Below are positions 1 through 6,980 of a stretch of 6,980 nucleotides of DNA, in pieces. Origin of the DNA: AWTP1-13 sp035253505 (GTDB lineage: Bacteria; Pseudomonadota; Alphaproteobacteria; Rhizobiales; Hyphomicrobiaceae); contig DATFCC010000400.1 of assembly GCA_035253505.1 (NCBI GenBank), positions 1 through 6,980 of the forward strand. The letters run 5' to 3'. The notes below the pieces were generated by a model, which was given only the letters and a program-made list of their open reading frames with translations, was not told the origin of the DNA and ran no database searches. The stretch's first letter is position 1. Each line of letters opens with the position of its first letter. The position numbers were made by a program, and so were the translations under genes.

Positions 1-1
1 C

Positions 2-1141
2 CTGTCGGCCGTCTTCGCCCTGCTGTCGACGCTGGTGCTGTCCGAGCTGGCGCCGCGCTACGCGCCGGGCCTCCTGCGCTTCGAACACTACATGGGCGAC
101 GTGCGCACGAGCCTGCTGTCGGACCAGCTCGCCAGCCAGCATCCGCAGGTGGCGATCGTCGCCATCAACGATGAGACGATGGCGCCCTACAAGGCGCTGC
201 TGCCCATCGATCGGCATTTGCTGGCACGCCTGGTCGATGCCGTGGACGCGGCCGGCGCCAGGGTCATCGGCCTCGATTTCCTGTTCGCGTCGCCGGCGCC
301 CGACGACAACGAGCTCCTGCTGATCGATTCCATCCGCAGGGCGCGCGCCAAGGTCGCCCTGGCCGCGGCCGACGAGCGCGTCGGGCTGACGCTGGCGCAG
401 CGCGAGAAGCAGACCGCCTTCCTGCGCGATGCGGAACGCCCTTCCGGCTACTCCAATCTGGCGATCGAGCGGGATTCCGTGGTCCGGTTCATGGCGCGGC
501 CCAATACGGCCGCCGGGGCCGCCTACCCCAAAAGCTTTGCCTACGTGCTGGCCGAGAGCGCCGGCGCGACCCTGCCGGCGTCCTGGCGCCCGCGCATCGC
601 CTGGCTGCGCGCACCGCGCGACGGCTCCGACACGTTCCTGACCGTCGGCGCCGACACGCTGTTGCGCTCCCCCGACGATCCGCTGGCCAAGATCGTGCGC
701 GACGGGCTCAAGGACAAGGTCGTGATCATCGGCGGCATGCTGCGCGAGATCGATTCCTACCTGACGCCGCTCACCAACAGCCCCGAGCAGAAGATGCATG
801 GCGTGACGATCCACGCCCAGATGACGGCGCAGGCGATGGACGGCCGCAGCGTCGGCCAACTGGAGACGAACTCGTTCGCGTTGCGGCTGGCGCTGCTCGC
901 CGTGACCATGATCGGCTTCCTGGTCGGCTGGGCATTCCGGAACAAGCGCCAGGGGCTGCTGGCGAGCGGCGTCGCCACCGCCGTCATCATCGCAGTCGAC
1001 ATAATTGTGTTCTGGCAGTTCCGTATCATACTGCCCGTGGTGCTGGCGCTGGCGGCGTGGTTCATGGGCGAATTCTCCGGGCACTATGTGGGGCGCTGGC
1101 TGGGGCCCCGGGGCGACCGGCGGCTGCTGTTTGCGGGGTGA
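2..1141 (+). CDS. CHASE2 domain-containing membrane sensor protein, 5'-partial
   Basis: This is probably an extracytoplasmic sensor of the CHASE2 family. The frame is open to the left edge, and the codons before the GTG at 35 encode a hydrophobic stretch (LSAVFALLSTLVLSEL). That stretch is best read as the N-terminal membrane helix, so 35 is unlikely to be the real start. Counting residues from codon 35, the CHASE2 region covers about 15-275. It shows the family signatures VAIVAINDETM (39-49), AGARVIGLDFLF (73-84), DKVVIIGG (227-234) and GVTIHAQ (256-262). Three hydrophobic helices follow at about 283-301, 306-327 and 329-347, with a short basic tail of about 20 residues. CHASE2 proteins usually carry a cyclase, kinase or other output domain after these helices; here the TGA comes first. 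The next gene begins 5 nt later, indicating an operon. The ligand is unknown. The family call is firm; a role as a stand-alone sensor is inference. Confidence 0.88.
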   Translation: MSAVFALLSTLVLSELAPRYAPGLLRFEHYMGDVRTSLLSDQLASQHPQVAIVAINDETMAPYKALLPIDRHLLARLVDAVDAAGARVIGLDFLFASPAPDDNELLLIDSIRRARAKVALAAADERVGLTLAQREKQTAFLRDAERPSGYSNLAIERDSVVRFMARPNTAAGAAYPKSFAYVLAESAGATLPASWRPRIAWLRAPRDGSDTFLTVGADTLLRSPDDPLAKIVRDGLKDKVVIIGGMLREIDSYLTPLTNSPEQKMHGVTIHAQMTAQAMDGRSVGQLETNSFALRLALLAVTMIGFLVGWAFRNKRQGLLASGVATAVIIAVDIIVFWQFRIILPVVLALAAWFMGEFSGHYVGRWLGPRGDRRLLFAG

Positions 1142-1146
1142 GGAGC

Positions 1147-1893
1147 ATGTCTGCACTTCGACTGCTGATTGCGCTGATCGTGGGCATCCTGATCATCAGC
1201 CTGATGGTGGTCTCGCCCGCTGCCGCACAGGTCTACGTCATGGAGTCGACCGTCCCGGCGATCCGGGTGGGAAGCGCGCTGGAGATGGATGCGACCCTTT
1301 CGATACCGGCGGGCGGCCATTTGCGCTGCGTCCTGCCGTCCGGCAAGACGCAGACCGTCAACGGCCCCTACAACGGGCGCGTTGCCGATCTCGCCAAGGG
1401 CCAGCCCATCAACGAGGGCGTCGTGACCTGGATCAAGAACGTGCTGAGCTCCGGCGGCGCGACCGAGGCCAAGCCCGGCGCCACGCGCAGCGCCGCGCGC
1501 GCCGCGGAAAAGGTGCGCATGCCCTTCTCCTGGTCCGCCATCCCGTTTTCCAACGCGACGGTCTGCATCCAGAAGGGTGCCAAGCTCCAGCTCGTCCGCG
1601 CCAGTGCCGGCGCGGTGGAGACGTTCACGGTGGTGGATGGTGCCACCGGTCAGCAGGCGGAGGGACGGTGGGAGGCGGCCAGCACGGTTGCCGACTGGCC
1701 GGCCTCCGTCGTGCCGCGCACCGACGTCACCTACTACGTGCAGGTGCCAGACCGGCCCCGGCGCCAGGTCGTGCTGCGGGTTCTCGACAAGCTGCCGGCG
1801 GAAGAGGAGCTCCTCACCGAATTGCACCGGCAGGGCTGCAGCGCGCAGTTCGAGGCCTGGATGCGCGACAAGCTGGCCGCGGCCCCGCGCTAG
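1147..1893 (+). CDS. Secreted hypothetical protein, partner of the CHASE2 gene
   Basis: This is a 248-residue protein of unknown function, probably periplasmic. It starts with a classical signal peptide: M-S-A-L-R, a long hydrophobic core (about residues 6-22), then SPAAA-Q, with likely cleavage after Ala27. The start at ATG 1147 was chosen because it places the signal peptide at the N-terminus and lies directly behind a GAGGAG stretch (1140-1145), although that spacing is unusually short. Upstream in-frame starts would lie inside the CHASE2 gene. After the signal, about residues 30-78 read like a FecR-type beta segment (ESTVPAIRVG, IPAGG, LPSGKTQTVNGPYNG). An alanine- and lysine-rich linker follows (about 105-123), then a second beta-rich part (about 125-215) and a short charged C-terminal helix. 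Three cysteines (61, 140, 231) remain after cleavage. I see no catalytic motif. The 5-nt gap after the CHASE2 stop suggests co-expression, and possibly interaction with its extracytoplasmic domain (inference). Confidence 0.8.
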   Translation: MSALRLLIALIVGILIISLMVVSPAAAQVYVMESTVPAIRVGSALEMDATLSIPAGGHLRCVLPSGKTQTVNGPYNGRVADLAKGQPINEGVVTWIKNVLSSGGATEAKPGATRSAARAAEKVRMPFSWSAIPFSNATVCIQKGAKLQLVRASAGAVETFTVVDGATGQQAEGRWEAASTVADWPASVVPRTDVTYYVQVPDRPRRQVVLRVLDKLPAEEELLTELHRQGCSAQFEAWMRDKLAAAPR

Positions 1894-1927
1894 AGGGGCA
1901 GGCAAGCAGCCGGGAGCCTCGTATTTT

Positions 1928-1955
1928 GTGCCCCTATGCAGCCGCGCATAGGCAC
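1928..1955. repeat. Imperfect inverted repeat (possible operator or hairpin)
   Basis: CCTATGC (1933-1939) and GCATAGG (1946-1952) form a perfect 7-bp inverted repeat around a 6-nt loop. GTG/CAC extend the arms to 10 bp if two C residues in the left arm bulge out. It lies in the 170-nt spacer between the CHASE2 operon and the BVMO gene, about 110 nt before the BVMO start. No T-run follows on either strand, so it does not look like an intrinsic terminator. It could be a regulator site or a 5' leader hairpin, and chance is possible. Confidence 0.4.
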
Positions 1956-1990
1956 CCCGCGGCACGACCTGTGCACAACGCCCGCGAAGC

Positions 1991-2000
1991 ACGCTAGCGT
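1991..2000. promoter_or_regulatory. 10-bp perfect palindrome ACGCTAGCGT upstream of the BVMO gene
   Basis: ACGCTAGCGT reads the same on both strands and sits 63 nt before the BVMO start codon, a reasonable place for an operator near a promoter. A second palindrome, GGCCCGGGCC (2021-2030), lies closer to the gene but is pure G/C and more likely chance. I could not assign a convincing -35/-10 pair in this spacer, and no regulator gene is present in the window. The palindrome is visible directly; an operator role is inference. Confidence 0.25.
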
Positions 2001-2063
2001 TAGGCAACCTTTGAGCCCGCGGCCCGGGCCGTTGTCGGTCACATCCCTCTTCCGGAGAAGCAT

Positions 2064-3713
<1,650 letters not shown>

Positions 3714-3714
3714 C

Positions 3715-3739
3715 GCACGCGCGCTTCGAGCGCGCGTGC
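3715..3739 (+). repeat. Perfect 11-bp GC-rich stem-loop between BVMO and SDR
   Basis: GCACGCGCGCT (3715-3725) and AGCGCGCGTGC (3729-3739) are exact reverse complements around TCG, giving a very stable RNA hairpin that begins one base after the BVMO stop codon. No T-run follows (CGGTGCGTG), so it is not a standard intrinsic terminator. It could reduce read-through into the SDR gene, protect the 3' end of the BVMO message after processing, or help termination in some other way. The structure is certain from sequence; the role is inference. Confidence 0.6.
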
Positions 3740-3767
3740 CGGTGCGTGACATGCGCCGGACGACGAT

Positions 3768-3775
3768 GGGAGGAG
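3768..3775 (+). promoter_or_regulatory. Ribosome binding site that fixes the SDR start
   Basis: GGGAGGAG is a near-consensus Shine-Dalgarno sequence. Its GGAGG core ends 5 nt before ATG 3779. It argues for 3779 over the upstream in-frame ATG at 3746. The residues encoded between the two starts are basic and unlike an SDR N-terminus, and the glycine-rich motif falls at the usual distance (about residue 15) from 3779. Confidence 0.75.
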
Positions 3776-3778
3776 ACG

Positions 3779-5095
3779 ATGAAGCCCGGCAAGAGGCTCG
3801 TGGACAAGGTCGCGATCGTCAGCGGTGGCGCGTCGGGCATCGGCGCCGAGACCGCACGCGTGTTCGCGCAACACGGCGCCAGGGTGCTGCTCACCGACAC
3901 CAATGCCGCGCTCGGCAAGGCGGTTGCCGGCGAGATCGCGGAAGCCGGCGGCACGGCAACGTTCGCCGCTCACGATGTATGCAGCGAGGCGGAGTGGGCG
4001 AAGATCGCCGGGCAGGCGGAGAAGACGTGGGGCCGCGTCGACATTCTCTGCAACATCGCCGGCATCTCCGGCCGCGATCCCAAGCTCAACATCCAGACCA
4101 GCGTCACCGCCGGTCCGCGGCTCGCCGATCAGACGCTTGAGCAGTGGAACCGGGTGATGGAGATCAACGCCACCGGCGTCTTCCTGGGCACCAAGGCGGT
4201 GATACCGGCGATGCAGCGCGCCGGCGGCGGCTCCATCATCAACATCTCGTCGATCTGCGGCATCGTCGGTTCGCACGCCAATGCCGCCTATCACGCCTCG
4301 AAGGGGGCCGTGCGCATCTTCTCCAAGGCTGCAGCCATCCAGTACGCGCCGGACAAGATCCGGGTGAATTCCATTCATCCCGGGTTCGTCGACACGCCGA
4401 TGACCAAACCCGGTCATTCCAATCCGGAGGTGGCGAGCCATCGTCTCGCCGCCACGCCGCTCGGCCGCTTCGGAACGCCCGCCGACATCGCCGGCGGCTG
4501 CCTGTACCTCGCCTCCGACGACGCGTCCTGGGTCACGGGAAGCGAGCTCGTCATCGATGGCGGCATGACCGCCAACTTATTGTGGGCGTGCTACCCCGAG
4601 GATGTCTTGCCGGTCGCCGCGCTCCTAACGCCGACGGGAGCGGACTGCCAATGGTTACGCGTGGCCCTGGCAGCTTTCGAAGCGCCAGCCGTAGAGCCAG
4701 TCGTAGCCGGCCATCATCCACGCACCCGGGATGACGCGGAGCACGGCATCGCGCACCCAGGAGGCGGGCGGGGCCATATGGTAGAGGCGTCCGTTCAGGC
4801 GGCTCATGATCTGCACCCGCCGCGCGCGTCCCCGGCGCCTCGCTTCGAACGTGCGCAACGCCTGCTCCTCGTCGCCGGCACTGCGCGTCAGGGCGTCGGC
4901 CATGACGACGGCATCCTCGAGCGCCAGCACCCCGCCCTGGGCGAGGTGGGGCATCATCGGATGCACGGCATCGCCGATCAGCCCGATCCTGCCCGCCGAC
5001 CACTTCGGCAGCGCCCGCAGGCGGTACAGGGCCCATTTGCGCCAGGCGGTCGCCGCGGCCAGCGGCTCGATGAGGCTGGCATGCAGGGGGGATAG
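3779..5095 (+). CDS. SDR family NAD(P)-dependent oxidoreductase without its normal stop (read-through C-terminal tail)
   Basis: Residues 1-265 form a complete classical short-chain dehydrogenase, interconverting an alcohol and a ketone. The cofactor motif is SGGASGIG (15-22), with Ser in place of the usual first Thr. Asp40 at the end of the second beta strand favours NAD(H). NIAG is at 92-95. The catalytic tetrad is N130, S158, Y171 and K175. PGFVDTPM (201-208) and the terminal VIDGGMTA (258-265) are typical. Such proteins normally stop within a few residues of this point. Here the codons are AAC TTA TTG TGG, and the frame stays open to TGA at 5093-5095, adding about 172 residues. The tail is rich in His, Arg, Pro and Gln, matches no domain I know, and overlaps the opposite-strand FAD monooxygenase by 441 nt. 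I take it as a lost stop or sequence error; the functional gene probably ends near 4576. The BVMO upstream suggests it makes the BVMO's ketone (inference). Confidence 0.8.
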   Translation: MKPGKRLVDKVAIVSGGASGIGAETARVFAQHGARVLLTDTNAALGKAVAGEIAEAGGTATFAAHDVCSEAEWAKIAGQAEKTWGRVDILCNIAGISGRDPKLNIQTSVTAGPRLADQTLEQWNRVMEINATGVFLGTKAVIPAMQRAGGGSIINISSICGIVGSHANAAYHASKGAVRIFSKAAAIQYAPDKIRVNSIHPGFVDTPMTKPGHSNPEVASHRLAATPLGRFGTPADIAGGCLYLASDDASWVTGSELVIDGGMTANLLWACYPEDVLPVAALLTPTGADCQWLRVALAAFEAPAVEPVVAGHHPRTRDDAEHGIAHPGGGRGHMVEASVQAAHDLHPPRASPAPRFERAQRLLLVAGTARQGVGHDDGILERQHPALGEVGHHRMHGIADQPDPARRPLRQRPQAVQGPFAPGGRRGQRLDEAGMQGG

Positions 5096-5848
5096 TCTCT
5101 GCAGCAGGGCCTCTCGATCCGCGTCGAAGTCCCACTCCTTGCCCTGCCAATTCTCCCTGGTGATGACGACGACAGCGATCTCCGCGCCGCCGCGCACCGG
5201 ATAGTGGACGACGTTGATGCCCGCGCTCAGCCACAGGCCGATGGCGGGCAGCGCCAGCCGCCCCGCCGAGGCGACGGGGAGGACGGCGCGGGAGGCGGTT
5301 GCGCCGGCGAAGCGGGGAACCGCATCCGGCTCGACGATCCGGCGGACCGCGGACCACAGCCCGTCGGCGCCGATCAGGGCGGGGCCGGAGAAAACCTCGC
5401 CGTCACCCGTATGCACCAGGACCAGGTCGCCCTTCTGCTCGAGCGCCGCGAAGGTGCGCCCGGGTTGCAGCGTGACCAGGGGCTCGGACGCAACGGCGCT
5501 CGCGAGTGCCTGGTGCAGATCGGCTCGGTGCACGGCCCAGTATGGCGCCCCGTGCCGCGTCGCGATCCACCGGCCGAGCGGCAGCACCGCCAGCGTGCGC
5601 CCGCTCCCGCCGTCATGAACGGCCAGGGCGTCGGGCATTCCGGCGGCCGGCCGCAACTCCGCCTCCAGGCCCAGCTCTCGCAGGATCCGCGTTCCGTTGG
5701 GCCCCAGCTGGATGCCGGCCCCTTCGCCGCCGAGCGTCACCCGCTGCTCGAGAACGACCGACCTGCGGCCGCCGCGCGCCAATGCCAGCGCCAGCGCCAG
5801 CCCGCCGATGCCGCCGCCCGCAATCAGGATCGGCGCGGGCTCAGACAT
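4655..5848 (-). CDS. FAD-dependent monooxygenase (group A aromatic hydroxylase type)
   Basis: This 397-residue single-component flavoprotein hydroxylase resembles salicylate and 3-hydroxybenzoate 6-hydroxylases. Such enzymes use NAD(P)H and O2, usually on phenolic rings. The N-terminal FAD-binding motif is GGGIGGL (11-17), followed by VVLEQ (31-35), whose Glu would bind the FAD ribose. The family's second signature, HRADLH (107-112), is present. The DG motif is GADGLWSAVRR (160-170). The GD motif LIGDAVHPMMP (290-300) is followed by the flavin-contacting QGGVLALEDA (304-313). The length is normal and both ends are typical, so this gene is intact. ATG 5848 starts 20 nt after the stop of the zinc-finger gene, implying one transcript, although I see no good Shine-Dalgarno sequence before it. 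At its 3' end it is convergent with the SDR and overlapped by the SDR read-through frame. An alternative would be a quinone-pathway or other FAD hydroxylase; the substrate is unknown. Confidence 0.92.
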   Translation of the reverse strand: MSEPAPILIAGGGIGGLALALALARGGRRSVVLEQRVTLGGEGAGIQLGPNGTRILRELGLEAELRPAAGMPDALAVHDGGSGRTLAVLPLGRWIATRHGAPYWAVHRADLHQALASAVASEPLVTLQPGRTFAALEQKGDLVLVHTGDGEVFSGPALIGADGLWSAVRRIVEPDAVPRFAGATASRAVLPVASAGRLALPAIGLWLSAGINVVHYPVRGGAEIAVVVITRENWQGKEWDFDADREALLQRLSPLHASLIEPLAAATAWRKWALYRLRALPKWSAGRIGLIGDAVHPMMPHLAQGGVLALEDAVVMADALTRSAGDEEQALRTFEARRRGRARRVQIMSRLNGRLYHMAPPASWVRDAVLRVIPGAWMMAGYDWLYGWRFESCQGHA

Positions 5849-5868
5849 GGCCCGCCGCCCGGGCGCGT

Positions 5869-6120
5869 TCAGTTGGCGGCGGTCTCCGCGCCGACCGCGC
5901 AGCCCTTGGGTTCGGTCTCGTCGGGCGCGAGGCGGGCATCATGGACGTAGAGCGTGGAGCAGTAGGGACACAGGATCTGCCCATCGGCCCCCATGTCCAG
6001 GTACACGTGCGGATGGTCGTGCGGCGGGCGCGCGCCCATGCACTGGAACTCCCTGACGCCGATCGCGACTTTTTCCACGCCCTGGTCATTGGCGAAATGC
6101 GGGGTGAGCGCTGATGCCAT
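5869..6120 (-). CDS. CHCC zinc-finger domain protein (NDUFS6-like)
   Basis: This is a small 83-residue protein of the zf-CHCC family, the bacterial relatives of the mitochondrial complex I subunit NDUFS6. The zinc ligands read as C27, H36 (in HDHPHVYLD), C51 and C54 (in CPYC), which is the C-H-C-C pattern. A short C-terminal tail follows and ends in TGA at 5871-5869. The start at 6120 was chosen because family members have about 25 residues before the first Cys. The open frame further upstream runs into the divergent promoter region and the opposite hydrolase gene. The Shine-Dalgarno sequence is weak (GGGCAA). In mitochondria the homologue helps complex I assembly and maturation; in bacteria the role is not well defined. 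It is the first gene of a minus-strand pair with the FAD monooxygenase. No complex I genes are in view. Confidence 0.85.
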   Translation of the reverse strand: MASALTPHFANDQGVEKVAIGVREFQCMGARPPHDHPHVYLDMGADGQILCPYCSTLYVHDARLAPDETEPKGCAVGAETAAN

Positions 6121-6244
6121 CTGTTGCCCGTTGGCCGGATGCGAGTTGGCCGGGACGATAGCCCGCGGGCGGCCGGGATGATAGGGGTGTGCGCAACACG
6201 TCGCGCCCGGCCGGCGCGGCGCGCCGAACCAGGCTGGAGACCGC
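6121..6244. promoter_or_regulatory. Divergent promoter region with direct repeats
   Basis: This 124-nt spacer separates the minus-strand zinc-finger/monooxygenase pair from the plus-strand hydrolase, so it must serve transcription in both directions. It holds GTTGGCCGG twice (6130-6138 and 6145-6153, 15 nt apart). A 14-mer GGCCGGGAYGATAG also occurs twice (6148-6161 and 6171-6184, 13 of 14 identical, 23 nt apart). The palindrome GCCCGCGGGC (6161-6170) lies between the 14-mer copies. These could be binding sites for a shared regulator. I could not assign -35/-10 boxes with confidence. Confidence 0.45.
6236..6239 (+). promoter_or_regulatory. Ribosome binding site that decides the GTG start of the hydrolase
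   Basis: GGAG ends 5 nt before GTG 6245. No suitable ATG exists near the expected N-terminus of the alpha/beta hydrolase; the first in-frame ATG lies far inside the fold (about residue 77). This supports GTG as the initiator. Confidence 0.65.
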
Positions 6245-6980
6245 GTGCAGACGTTCCAATCCGATGGCATCCGCCTTGCCTTCATCGACGAAGGTGCCGG
6301 CGAGGCCGTGCTGCTGATTCATGGCTTTGCCTCGAGCGCAAGGTACAACTGGATCGACCCGGGCTGGGTGAGCCTGCTCACCCGCAACGGCTATCGGGTG
6401 GTGGCGCTCGACAACCGCGGCCACGGCGCCAGCGACAAGCTATACGACCCCGCGCTCTACAGTGCATCCCTCATGGCGGAGGATGCACGCCGCCTGCTCG
6501 ATCACCTGTCGATCCCGCGCGCCGACGTCATGGGCTACTCGATGGGCGCCCGCATCTCGGTCTTTCTTGCCCTCGCACATCCCGAGCGGGTGCGCAGGGC
6601 CATCTTCGGCGGCCTCGGCGCCAACATGGTGCGGCCCATGGCCGGCACGGGACCGATCGCCGCCGCGCTCGAGGCGCCGAGCATCGACGAGGTCAAGAAC
6701 CCGACGGCGCGGACGTTCCGGGCCTTCGCCGAGCGCACGGGAAGCGATTTGAAGGCGCTGGCTGCGTGCATCCGCGGCTCGCGCGAGCCCATCACGCGCG
6801 AAATGGTGGCGAGCCTGACCTGCCCCGTGCTGGTCGCGTGCGGCACGGAAGATGTGATCGGCGGGCCGGCCGAGGACCTCGCCGCCCTCATTCCCGGCGC
6901 AAAGGCACTGCCGATCCCGCGCCGCGACCATATGCTGGCCGTTGGCGACCGCGTCTACAAGGACGGCGTTCTGGACTTTC
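6245..6980 (+). CDS. Alpha/beta fold hydrolase, 3'-partial
   Basis: This is a serine hydrolase of the alpha/beta fold superfamily; 245 codons are visible before the window ends. The oxyanion-hole strand is VLLIHGF (22-28). The strand and turn VVALDNRGHGASDK (52-65) are typical. The nucleophile elbow is GYSMG (97-101) with Ser99. The acid is Asp203 in CGTEDVIGG (199-207), and the His is H229 in RRDHMLAVGD (226-235), so the whole triad is present. The last residues (YKDGVLDF) look like the final helix, so probably only a few to some tens of residues are missing. The substrate may be an ester, lactone or ring-cleavage product. A lactone or ester from the nearby BVMO is an attractive guess, but the genes are not contiguous. 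It is transcribed divergently from the zinc-finger/FAD monooxygenase pair and may share regulation with it. Confidence 0.9.
   Translation, partial: MQTFQSDGIRLAFIDEGAGEAVLLIHGFASSARYNWIDPGWVSLLTRNGYRVVALDNRGHGASDKLYDPALYSASLMAEDARRLLDHLSIPRADVMGYSMGARISVFLALAHPERVRRAIFGGLGANMVRPMAGTGPIAAALEAPSIDEVKNPTARTFRAFAERTGSDLKALAACIRGSREPITREMVASLTCPVLVACGTEDVIGGPAEDLAALIPGAKALPIPRRDHMLAVGDRVYKDGVLDF

Noticed and set aside
1893..1927. Possible intrinsic terminator after the secreted-protein gene (AGGC...GCCT followed by TATTTT)
   Set aside because: The stem is only 4 bp with a 12-nt loop, and the T-run is short and interrupted, too weak to call.
1005..1997. A 330-codon plus-strand frame overlapping the secreted-protein gene
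   Set aside because: Composition is shadow-like (Arg, Gly, Gln runs), and it lies in another frame of a gene with a clear signal peptide and operon position.
1084..2007. A 307-codon minus-strand frame
   Set aside because: Antisense of the secreted-protein gene, rich in Arg/Gly/His, with no domain and no plausible start signal.
3746..3778. Upstream in-frame ATG as the SDR start
   Set aside because: It would add 11 residues unlike the family, while ATG 3779 has a near-consensus ribosome binding site.
4620..4642. Possible terminator hairpin between the convergent SDR and FAD monooxygenase (CGCTCC...GGAGCG)
   Set aside because: Only 6 bp with an 11-nt loop and no T-run on either strand.
4551..5357. 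A 268-codon minus-strand frame inside the FAD monooxygenase
   Set aside because: It is the same strand in a different frame. The overlapping 397-residue monooxygenase carries all the family motifs.
5204..5950. Plus-strand frames opposite the FAD monooxygenase N-terminal half
   Set aside because: Antisense shadows with low-complexity Arg/Gln/Pro composition and no motif.
6440..6931. A 163-codon minus-strand frame opposite the hydrolase
   Set aside because: The plus-strand frame carries a complete catalytic triad; this one has only shadow composition.

Overview
The window comes from a GC-rich genome (roughly two thirds G+C by eye, strong G/C third-position bias). The gene content points to an alphaproteobacterium: a CHCC zinc-finger protein of the mitochondrial NDUFS6 type, a CHASE2 protein with a small secreted partner, and Baeyer-Villiger and group A flavin monooxygenases. 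I cannot place genus or species. I see no RNA gene, CRISPR array, insertion sequence, integrase or phage gene.

Layout, left to right. (1) Positions 2-1893, + strand: a two-gene operon. The 3' part of a CHASE2 membrane sensor gene lies 5 nt upstream of a gene for a secreted protein of unknown function. (2) Positions 1894-2063: a 170-nt spacer with two inverted repeats. (3) Positions 2064-~4576, + strand: a Baeyer-Villiger monooxygenase (BVMO) followed by a short-chain dehydrogenase/reductase (SDR). Between them, almost touching the BVMO stop codon, is a perfect 11-bp GC-rich stem-loop. The SDR has no stop codon where the family normally ends. Its frame continues about 170 codons, to 5095, antisense to the next gene. 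(4) Positions 6120-4655, - strand: a small CHCC zinc-finger gene followed after 20 nt by an FAD-dependent aromatic-hydroxylase-like monooxygenase. (5) Positions 6121-6244: a divergent promoter region with direct repeats. (6) Position 6245 to the window edge, + strand: an alpha/beta hydrolase with a GTG start, cut off close to its C-terminus.

How the genes may work together (inference). An SDR oxidising a secondary alcohol to a ketone, a BVMO converting the ketone to an ester or lactone, and an alpha/beta hydrolase opening it form a familiar catabolic sequence. BVMO and SDR look co-transcribed. The hydrolase is separated from them by the minus-strand pair, so its membership is only suggestive. 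The minus-strand FAD monooxygenase belongs to the salicylate/3-hydroxybenzoate hydroxylase-like group, and its substrate cannot be read from sequence. The CHASE2 operon looks unrelated to this catabolic set.

The points most worth a second look are the SDR that lost its stop and runs antisense through its convergent neighbour, the stem-loop between BVMO and SDR, the repeats in the divergent promoter region, the CHASE2 protein without an output domain, and the coupling of a respiratory-type zinc-finger gene to a flavin hydroxylase. I did not find convincing evidence for a wholly new system.
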